Source: Trueperaceae bacterium (GTDB lineage Bacteria; Deinococcota; Deinococci; Deinococcales; Trueperaceae). From it: DNA of 7,539 bases. The translations under genes and the position numbers were made by a program. Of the stretch, positions 1 through 5,336 are shown one piece after another. The notes under the pieces were generated by a model. The model searched no databases and was not told the origin of the DNA. It was given only the letters and a program-made list of their open reading frames with translations. Position 1 is the first letter of the stretch, and each line of letters starts with the position of its first letter. The DNA lies in NCBI GenBank assembly GCA_007128755.1, contig SKWV01000249.1, positions 1 through 7,539 of the forward strand, in the 5' to 3' direction.

Positions 1-2504
1 CGCAGGAAGTCGACCTGCAGCAGGAGCTCGTACGCCAGCCTGGGGTGGCTCCGCATGACGTCCCACTCGTCGGCGTCGAGCTTGCCCTCCTTGAGGAGGA
101 TCCGGTCGGGGATGCCCATCTTGCCGATGTCGTGGAGCAGGGCTCCGCGGCGCATGTGGACGAGATCGACCTCGCGCACGCCGAGGCGCTGGGCGAGCTG
201 GAGCGTGAGATCGGTGACGCGGCGACTGTGCCCCTCCGTCTGGTTGTCCTTGAGTTCGAGCGCACGGCCCCATCCCTCGATGGTGGCGTCGTACGCGAGC
301 CGGAGCTTCGTGTTGGACACCTGCAGATCGGCGAACAACCGGCTGTTGCTGATCGCGATGGCCGTCTGCGTCCCCAGCGCCGTCAGGAAGTCGTGCCAGC
401 CGACATCGGGATCGAGGGGCTGCCGGTGGAAGATCTCCAGGACGCCGACGAGCTCGCCCTTCACCACGAGCGGTACCCCGAAGTAGGTGACGAACCCCTC
501 CTGCTCGAGGAGGCGTCGTCGCACGAACACGTCACCGTCCACGCGTAGGTCGGCCACGTGCTCGATCCGTCGCTCGAGGGCAGCGACGCCGAGACGCCCC
601 TCACCCAGAGCCGGAACGAAGTCCCGGATGGCGTCGCTCAGGAACCCTGTGCCGGCGACGAACTCGAGCGTCTGCAGGTCGTCACGGAACTCGAAGGCCG
701 CGACGGCGTCGACCTCGAGCTGCTCCTGGATCTGTTGCACGATGACGCGGAGCGTCGCCGGCATCTCCGTCCCGTCGGTGATGGCGTTGTCGATCGTGTG
801 CAACGCGTCGAGGCGCCGCAGGCGCGTGGCGAGCGACGCCTCGGCCTCGCTCCGCTTGACGGCCTCGGCCAGCACGTTGGCGACCGACTGCACGAAGGCT
901 CCGTCCGCATCGTCGAACGTCCGACGCGAGGTCGTGTGCACCCCGAGCACGCCGTAGGGGGCGCCGCTCCCGTGGATCACGACGCTCATGCCGCTGACCA
1001 CGCCCAAGTCGCTCAGCAACGCGGGCCCCGTGAAGCGTGTCTCGGTAGCGAGGTCGTCCACGATCACGGGCGTGTTCGTCGAGAGCGTGTACCCCGCCTG
1101 AGACTCCGCCCCAACTCCGACCCGTACATTGCCCACCCACTCCTCGGGGAACCCAACGGCGGACTCGAGGACGAGATCTCTCCCGTCCTCGTGATACGTC
1201 AAGCGCAACACCTTGCACAGTTCGACGTCGAGCCGCTCGGAGAGCAGGCGGAGGGCGGTCCCCATCAGCGCCTCGAACTCCGACGACTGCAAGGCAGCCA
1301 GCCCGAGCTCGGCGACGGCCTCCTGCTGGGCGGTCCGCCGCTGCAGGTCGAGCGCGGCCGCCTTCTGGTCGTGCACGTCGGTGCCGGTCCCGAACCACTT
1401 GGAGACCCGGCCCTCGGCGTCGGTGACGGGCAGCGCGCGAGTGATGAACCACCGGAAGGAGCCATCGTGCATACGGACTCGGTGCTCGATGGCGTACGGG
1501 GTGCCCGAAGCGACAGACCGTTGCCATGCGGCGACGGTCGCGGCCTCGTCGTCGGGATGCACGACCGGCATCCAACCCGACGCCTGCCCGTCGGCCTGCG
1601 GCATGCCGGTGAACTCGGTGAAGCGGCTGTTGTAGTAGTCCACGCTCCCGTCGGGGAGCGCCGTCCACACGATCTGCGGCAACGCGTCGGCGAGGGCCCG
1701 GAAGCCGGCCTCGCTCTCGCGCAACCGCTCCTCGGCCACCCGCCGTTCCGTGATGTCGGTGTCGATCCCGAGGAGACGGACCGGCTCACCTTCGGCCGAG
1801 TAGACGATGCGTCCGTGCGTGCGGATCCAGCGCACGCCCTTCTGCGGATGAAGGATGCGGTTCTGCGCCTCGAAGGTCTCCCAACGCTCCTCGAGCATCT
1901 GATGGGTCAGCCGTTCGTCGGCAGCGCGGTCGTCGGGATGCAGCATGCTCCGCCACGACTCGAACGACGGATCCTTACCGGCGACACCGTAGAAGTCATA
2001 GGCTGTCGAGGGCCACGTCCCCACGCCAGTTTCGAGGTCGATCTCCCACCACACGGTGTCCGAACGCTCGAACGCCTCGCGGTAGCGTGCGTCGCGCTGG
2101 TGAAGCTCTGCCTCCGCCTCGTACTGCCGCGTGATGTCGCGCCCAGACATCAGCACGTGCGTCGCGCGGCCGTCCGGACCCGAGAGCACGCTCGCGCCCC
2201 ACTGCACGACGACGGCCACGCCGTCCGCGCGATCGATGCTCAGCGTCATCGGTTCGACGGGGATCCCGCGGGCCGCGGCGGCGAACCGCGACTCGACCTC
2301 GGAGGCGACGTGCGCGATCTCCGGCAGTTCCCACAGGAGCGAGCCGACGATCTCCCTCAGGGGCGTCGTGGTGAACGCCTCCGTCGCCGCGTTGGCCAGC
2401 ACGATCCGGCCTTGCAGATCGGCGACGACGACGGCGCCGTCGAGATGCTCGATGACGTCTCGCCAGTCGGGGAGGACGGAGGTTCGGCTCGGCGGAGGGG
2501 TCAC
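1..2504 (-). CDS. Multi-sensor HD-GYP cyclic-di-GMP phosphodiesterase (PAS-PAS-PAS-GAF-GAF-HD-GYP), 3' end outside window
   Basis: Cytoplasmic signalling protein expected to hydrolyse c-di-GMP through its C-terminal HD-GYP domain in response to ligands sensed by the N-terminal domains. I translated the minus strand: 834 codons are open from a GTG at 2504 to the left edge. Order by residue: PAS about 15-125; PAS_3-type about 140-255 (HPDD at 189-192); second PAS_3-type about 262-380 (ALPQIVWTA, then HPDD at 316-319); GAF about 395-555; GAF about 565-725; HD-GYP from about 735. In the HD-GYP part the early histidine (EGHS, H759), the HDIGK metal motif (791-795) and H820-P821 are present. The GYP motif lies beyond the edge, so an intact active site is not proven. 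No membrane segment or signal peptide is seen. GTG 2504 is the only usual start codon in this frame between the upstream gene's stop and the first PAS; no convincing ribosome site precedes it. An 85-base gap separates it from the cysteine-rich gene upstream on the same strand, so co-transcription is possible. Confidence 0.93.
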   Translation of the reverse strand, partial: MTPPPSRTSVLPDWRDVIEHLDGAVVVADLQGRIVLANAATEAFTTTPLREIVGSLLWELPEIAHVASEVESRFAAAARGIPVEPMTLSIDRADGVAVVVQWGASVLSGPDGRATHVLMSGRDITRQYEAEAELHQRDARYREAFERSDTVWWEIDLETGVGTWPSTAYDFYGVAGKDPSFESWRSMLHPDDRAADERLTHQMLEERWETFEAQNRILHPQKGVRWIRTHGRIVYSAEGEPVRLLGIDTDITERRVAEERLRESEAGFRALADALPQIVWTALPDGSVDYYNSRFTEFTGMPQADGQASGWMPVVHPDDEAATVAAWQRSVASGTPYAIEHRVRMHDGSFRWFITRALPVTDAEGRVSKWFGTGTDVHDQKAAALDLQRRTAQQEAVAELGLAALQSSEFEALMGTALRLLSERLDVELCKVLRLTYHEDGRDLVLESAVGFPEEWVGNVRVGVGAESQAGYTLSTNTPVIVDDLATETRFTGPALLSDLGVVSGMSVVIHGSGAPYGVLGVHTTSRRTFDDADGAFVQSVANVLAEAVKRSEAEASLATRLRRLDALHTIDNAITDGTEMPATLRVIVQQIQEQLEVDAVAAFEFRDDLQTLEFVAGTGFLSDAIRDFVPALGEGRLGVAALERRIEHVADLRVDGDVFVRRRLLEQEGFVTYFGVPLVVKGELVGVLEIFHRQPLDPDVGWHDFLTALGTQTAIAISNSRLFADLQVSNTKLRLAYDATIEGWGRALELKDNQTEGHSRRVTDLTLQLAQRLGVREVDLVHMRRGALLHDIGKMGIPDRILLKEGKLDADEWDVMRSHPRLAYELLLQVDFL

Positions 2505-2513
2505 GTCGCTACG

Positions 2514-2519
2514 ATGGTA
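2514..2519 (-). promoter_or_regulatory. Possible -10 element of the HD-GYP gene
   Basis: On the minus strand TACCAT ends nine bases before the GTG start at 2504. It matches the TANNNT form of an actinobacterial -10 box and would give a leaderless or nearly leaderless transcript, which agrees with the lack of a ribosome site. No -35 resembling TTGACA is seen at the right distance. Weak evidence. Confidence 0.25.
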
Positions 2520-2589
2520 GCCGATGACCGACCGCCGTTCCGTGTGAAGGGAGGCGCGAACGCGAGGACTGCGGCTTCCCGCCGGGTCG

Positions 2590-2841
2590 TCACACCCGGT
2601 CGGCCGCCCCGTGGACGCCCTGCTCTGACGCACAATGGGCGCAGCAGAAGATGGCGTCGGCGCTCTCGATCCCGTGCCCGCTGATGGGCACGCCGCAGTG
2701 GGCACACCGTGGCGCGAGCGCGTGGATGGCGCACTCGAACGCGTCGAAGGTGTGCCGATCACCGGCCGCCGTGACGACCGTGAACGCCTTGTCGTAGTCG
2801 TTCCCACAGGTTGCGCAGCGTGGCATGACGAACCCCATCAT
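2590..2841 (-). CDS. Small eight-cysteine, probably zinc-binding protein (conserved hypothetical)
   Basis: An 83-residue soluble protein with cysteines in metal-site spacing: C9-x2-C12, C37 with H40, C46-x2-C49, and C66-C67-x2-C70. It reads as a compact zinc-ribbon-like fold; the FCCAHC ending recalls the CC-x-x-C segment of prokaryotic metallothioneins, and I recall similar small proteins being labelled that way, but the assignment is from memory. I infer metal binding; no enzymatic role is visible. The start at 2841 is chosen because GAGGG lies seven to eight bases upstream. ATG 2838 and ATG 2826 (giving MPRCATCG) are alternatives, and an upstream ATG at 2886 adds 15 unconserved-looking residues. 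It is transcribed divergently from the cysteine operon and precedes the HD-GYP gene in the same direction, leaving its partner unclear. Confidence 0.8.
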   Translation of the reverse strand: MMGFVMPRCATCGNDYDKAFTVVTAAGDRHTFDAFECAIHALAPRCAHCGVPISGHGIESADAIFCCAHCASEQGVHGAADRV

Positions 2842-2925
2842 CTCGTGCCCTCGGCGCCCCCACGGGAGCGGCGTGTCGGCACGCAAGCGGTTTCAGCGAC
2901 CTTAACGCGCTCCGGCCGCGGTTCG

Positions 2926-2979
2926 GGCGCCGTCGTCACATCCGGGCCCGTCGTCACAACCGGCGCCGTCGTCCCGTCC
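2926..2979. repeat. Three tandem 18-bp repeats in the divergent region upstream of the cysteine operon
   Basis: Units at 2926-2943, 2944-2961 and 2962-2979 read GGCGCCGTCGTCACATCC, GGGCCCGTCGTCACAACC and GGCGCCGTCGTCCCGTCC. Each begins with a 6-bp palindrome (GGCGCC, GGGCCC, GGCGCC) followed by CGTCGTC. The array ends 30 bases before the serine acetyltransferase start and lies about 85 bases upstream of the divergent cysteine-rich gene. Regular spacing suggests an operator array or leader element, but an in-frame upstream extension of the acetyltransferase would also read through it, giving a six-residue repeat. Confidence 0.7.
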
Positions 2980-3009
2980 GCTCGGCACGCGACCCGAGTC
3001 GGCCGGGCC

Positions 3010-3897
3010 ATGAGCGATGATGCGGCCATGTCGACGCTGCGTGGCTCCGCCTTCTTGCGACAACGGTTCGACGCCCATCGGGCCTGCGTCGGCTGCCCCT
3101 CACCCGAGCAGGTGGCCGGCTTCCACGACGGGCTGTTGACGCTGCTCTTCCCGGAGGTCGCCGACCGCCGCTTCACGTCGGTGGACGACCTCGAGGACGC
3201 CGCGCTGCACCTCGAGCGCCGGCTGGCCGAGGTCGTCGCCCGCATCCCGGGGGGCCCCGGCCACGACGCCACGCACCTCGCGAGCCGGTTCTTCGCCTCC
3301 GTCCCCGAGCTCTTCGAGCGACTCGAGCAGGACGTGACGGCGACGTACGAGGGCGATCCGGCGGCGACGAGCCGGGGCGAGGTGATCCGCTCCTACCCCG
3401 GCTTCTACGCGATCGCCGCGTATCGCGTCGCCCACGCGCTGCACACGCTCGGCGTGCCGCTCCTGCCGCGCATGATCACCGAGCACGCCCACGGCCGCAC
3501 CGGTATCGACATCCATCCCGGCGCGGTCATCGGCAGGCACTTCTGCATCGATCACGGCACGGGTGTCGTGATCGGCGAGACGGCGGAGATCGGCGATCGG
3601 GTCAAGATCTACCAGGGTGTGACCCTGGGCGGTTTGAGCGTCCGGAAGCAGGACGCTCGCACCAAGCGCCACCCCACGATCGAGGACGACGTGGTGCTCT
3701 ACGCGGGTGCGACCATCCTGGGAGGCTCCACCCGCGTCGGGCGTGGCAGCGTCATCGGCGGGAACGTGTGGCTCACCCGCAGCGTGCCGCCCTACACGCG
3801 CGTCTCCTACCAGGCCCGCATGGACGACACCGGCATGGCAGCGAGATCCGAGACGGGGGAGACCGACGTCATCGTCAGTCAGCGGGGGGAGCCGTGA
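3010..3897 (+). CDS. epsC: Serine O-acetyltransferase, EpsC/CysE type
   Basis: Transfers acetyl from acetyl-CoA to L-serine, giving O-acetyl-L-serine, the first step of cysteine synthesis in the cytoplasm. The 295-residue product has a helical N-terminal half (about 1-155, including LLFPE at 44-48 and EVIRSYPGFYAI at 124-135) and a left-handed beta-helix of hexapeptide repeats (about 160-265). The catalytic pair is visible: D167 in GIDIHPG and H182 in IDHGTG, with the 15-residue spacing of E. coli CysE D143/H158; GVVIGE, YQGVTLGG and the RHP loop (220-222) follow. The longer N-terminus and the RSYPGF segment match the EpsC branch. The C-terminal tail ends in GEP, not in the isoleucine that docks CysE into CysK. 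ATG 3010 was chosen by family length; ATG 3028 is possible, and the frame stays open to 2635, but that part looks non-coding. Neither start has a clear ribosome site. The stop overlaps the cysM start. Confidence 0.93.
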   Translation: MSDDAAMSTLRGSAFLRQRFDAHRACVGCPSPEQVAGFHDGLLTLLFPEVADRRFTSVDDLEDAALHLERRLAEVVARIPGGPGHDATHLASRFFASVPELFERLEQDVTATYEGDPAATSRGEVIRSYPGFYAIAAYRVAHALHTLGVPLLPRMITEHAHGRTGIDIHPGAVIGRHFCIDHGTGVVIGETAEIGDRVKIYQGVTLGGLSVRKQDARTKRHPTIEDDVVLYAGATILGGSTRVGRGSVIGGNVWLTRSVPPYTRVSYQARMDDTGMAARSETGETDVIVSQRGEP

Positions 3898-4772
3898 GGC
3901 TGACCGACCTGATCGGCGACACCCCGCTGGTGAGGCTCGAGCAGCTGTCGCCCTCCGTGCACGTCGAGATCTACGCGAAGCTGGAGGGGCACAACCCCGG
4001 CGGCAGCGTGAAGGATCGCGCCGCGCTCGGCATGATCCGGGGCGCGATCGCTCGGGGTGAACTCGCGCCCGGCGACCGCCTGGTGGAGGCGACGAGCGGG
4101 AACACCGGGATCGCACTCGCGATGATCGCGGGTCTCGAGGGGTTGCACATGACGCTCGTCATGCCGGAGGGGGCGACGCCCGAGCGCGTCGCCGCGATGC
4201 GCGCCTACGGCGCCGAGGTCATCCTCACGCCGGCGGAGGAGACCATCGAGGGGTCGCGCCTCCTCGCGGAGGAGATGGCGGCCTCCGGGGGCTACGTGAT
4301 CCTGAACCAGTTCGCGAACGCCGACAACTACGGCATGCACGAACGCACCACGGGACCCGAGATCTGGCGCGACACCCACGGGCGCGTCACGCACTTCGTC
4401 TCCGCGATGGGGACGACCGGCACCATCATGGGCGTGTCGCGGGCGCTCAAGGCGCGCAACCCCGACGTGCAGATCGTCGGCACCCAGCCGACGGAGGGAT
4501 CGAGCATCCCCGGCATCCGTCGCTGGTCGCCGGCGTTCACGCCGGCGATCTTCGATGCCGAGCGCGTCGACCGGATCGTCGACGTCTCCGAGGCGGACGC
4601 CCGCGCCATGACCCGCCGTCTGGCGCGGGAAGAAGGCGTCCTCGCCGGCATGAGCAGCGGCGGCGCGTTGGCGGCCGCCCTGCGGGTTGCGGAGGAGCTC
4701 GATCGCGGTGTCGTCGTCTTCATCGCGTGCGACAGGGGCGACCGCTACCTGAGCTCCGACCTCTTCGGTTGA
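3894..4772 (+). CDS. cysM: O-acetylserine sulfhydrylase B (CysM-type cysteine synthase)
   Basis: PLP enzyme joining O-acetylserine with sulfide (CysM members may also use thiosulfate or another sulfur donor) to make L-cysteine. The 292 residues match the usual length. The PLP lysine is K40 in GGSVKDRAA; the substrate loop TSGNTG is at 67-72; the PLP-phosphate loop GTTGT is at 173-177; the late serine is in MSSGG (253-257). CysM rather than CysK is indicated by EGSSIPGIRRW (201-211), SAMGTTGTIMGVSR (170-183) and CDRGDRYLS (279-287), all hallmarks of E. coli CysM. The GTG start at 3894 overlaps the acetyltransferase stop as GTGA and is preceded by the G-rich ribosome site GGGGGGAG; an earlier in-frame ATG (3768) lies deep inside the preceding gene and would add unrelated residues. 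The overlap implies translational coupling and matched amounts of the two enzymes. Confidence 0.95.
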   Translation: MRLTDLIGDTPLVRLEQLSPSVHVEIYAKLEGHNPGGSVKDRAALGMIRGAIARGELAPGDRLVEATSGNTGIALAMIAGLEGLHMTLVMPEGATPERVAAMRAYGAEVILTPAEETIEGSRLLAEEMAASGGYVILNQFANADNYGMHERTTGPEIWRDTHGRVTHFVSAMGTTGTIMGVSRALKARNPDVQIVGTQPTEGSSIPGIRRWSPAFTPAIFDAERVDRIVDVSEADARAMTRRLAREEGVLAGMSSGGALAAALRVAEELDRGVVVFIACDRGDRYLSSDLFG

Positions 4773-4778
4773 ACGGCG

Positions 4779-4818
4779 GCCGGAAGACGGTCGGCGTCGA
4801 CACGAACCGGCTTCCGGC
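4779..4818. terminator. Hairpin between convergent cysM and HU genes, likely bidirectional terminator
   Basis: The arms GCCGGAAG (4779-4786) and CTTCCGGC (4811-4818) are exact inverse complements. After one mismatch the stem continues with CGGT (4788-4791) and ACCG (4806-4809), leaving a 14-base loop. It starts seven bases after the cysM stop and ends seven bases before the HU stop, exactly where a shared terminator would sit. No T-tract follows on either strand, which is common in GC-rich bacteria but lowers certainty. Confidence 0.6.
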
Positions 4819-4825
4819 GGCAGGA

Positions 4826-5098
4826 TTACCTGACGGCGTCCTTGAGCCCCTTGCCGGCCTTGAAGGCGGGGACCTTCGCGGCGGGGATCGTGATCTTCTC
4901 CGTCGTGCCCGGCTTCACGCCCTCGCGCTCCTGACGGGAACGCACCTCGAACGTGCCGAAGCCCGTGAGCGCGACGCTCTCGCCACTCGCGAGCGTGTCG
5001 CGAATGCCCTCGAGCGTGGCATTGAGGGCGGCGGCGGCATCCTTCTTGCTGATGCCCGCGTGGTTCGCGATGTGGTCGATCAAGCCTTGTCGGTTCAT
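4826..5098 (-). CDS. hup: HU-family histone-like DNA-binding protein
   Basis: Nucleoid protein that binds and bends DNA as a dimer. The 90-residue product has the family length: helical dimer part 1-40 (LIDHIANHAGISKKDAAAAL), the signature GFGTF at 46-50, the DNA-gripping beta-arm about 52-75, and the closing helix with PAFKAGKGLKDAV (77-89). The intercalating arm-tip proline is present at its standard position, P63. Around it the usual RNP is replaced by VKP (61-63), and the TGEK that commonly follows reads TTEK. The ATG at 5098 is fixed by a strong ribosome site GGAGG (5111-5107) eight bases upstream; a longer open frame extending to 5422 has no HU homology in its added part. It converges on cysM and diverges from the diguanylate cyclase gene. 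There is no long lysine/alanine-rich C-terminal tail of the mycobacterial HupB kind. Confidence 0.95.
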   Translation of the reverse strand: MNRQGLIDHIANHAGISKKDAAAALNATLEGIRDTLASGESVALTGFGTFEVRSRQEREGVKPGTTEKITIPAAKVPAFKAGKGLKDAVR

Positions 5099-5118
5099 GT
5101 CACAGACCTCCGGGATGG

Positions 5119-5124
5119 AGTGTA
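5119..5124 (-). promoter_or_regulatory. Possible -10 element of the HU gene
   Basis: On the minus strand TACACT lies 20 bases upstream of the HU ATG. It is a good -10 hexamer, but no matching -35 is seen, and transcription from it would begin near the ribosome site, giving an unusually short leader. Tentative. Confidence 0.25.
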
Positions 5125-5195
5125 CCGGCTTTTGCGTCTCGGACGGGCCGAAGGCGACCATCGGCGCTCGGGCCACTGGCGAACCGGTACGGACG

Positions 5196-5213
5196 ACATG
5201 AGGAAGCTCATGT
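5196..5213. promoter_or_regulatory. Perfect 7-bp inverted repeat in the HU/cyclase divergent region, candidate operator
   Basis: ACATGAG (5196-5202) and CTCATGT (5207-5213) are exact inverse complements separated by GAAG. The site lies in the 238-base divergent region between the HU start (5098) and the cyclase start (5337), just upstream of the possible -10 hexamer TACGAT at 5234-5239. It shares the CATGAGG half-site with the longer inverted repeat at 7181-7216. It could bind a dimeric regulator or form a small hairpin with a GAAG tetraloop. Confidence 0.4.
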
Positions 5214-5233
5214 GCCGGAGCCACCGGAGAGGG

Positions 5234-5239
5234 TACGAT
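5234..5239 (+). promoter_or_regulatory. Possible -10 element of the diguanylate cyclase gene
   Basis: TACGAT, preceded by GGG, resembles a -10 hexamer and sits about 98 bases upstream of the ATG at 5337. With a 17-base spacer the -35 position would be TGTGCC (5211-5216), a poor match that touches the inverted repeat at 5196-5213. Weak evidence. Confidence 0.22.
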
Positions 5240-5336
5240 TCGGTCCTGCTGCACGGTCGCCGATCGTGTCACGCACTCGGCCGCGACGCCTCGCTTCGCT
5301 CGCGAACGAGAAGCACGAGCTCGACGCTGGGGGTCG

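Noticed and set aside
2505..2545. ECF-type promoter (GGAAC at 2541-2537, minus strand) for the HD-GYP gene
   Set aside because: The only CGT-like -10 is 23 bases away, too far for the usual 16-17-base spacer.
558..2684. Plus-strand open frame of 708 codons
   Set aside because: It runs antisense to the PAS/GAF/HD-GYP gene, whose translation shows clear domains and catalytic motifs. The plus-strand product is Arg/Gly/Pro-rich with no recognisable domain.
2635..3009. Upstream in-frame extension of the serine acetyltransferase
   Set aside because: The added residues overlap the cysteine-rich gene on the other strand and the tandem repeats, and they resemble no part of the family; start 3010 gives the normal length.
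2842..3009. T-box or other known cysteine riboswitch upstream of the cysteine operon
   Set aside because: The 168 bases hold no recognisable T-box or SAM-riboswitch core and no terminator before the start; only the tandem repeats stand out.
3768..3893. Upstream in-frame extension of CysM
   Set aside because: It lies within the acetyltransferase coding region. GTG 3894, with its G-rich ribosome site, gives the usual CysM N-terminus.
5293..5314. Bulged hairpin GCTT-CG-CTCG/CGAG-AAGC in the cyclase leader
   Set aside because: The stem has only two 4-bp parts interrupted by a 2-base bulge, and such folds are frequent in GC-rich leaders. There is no support for a riboswitch.
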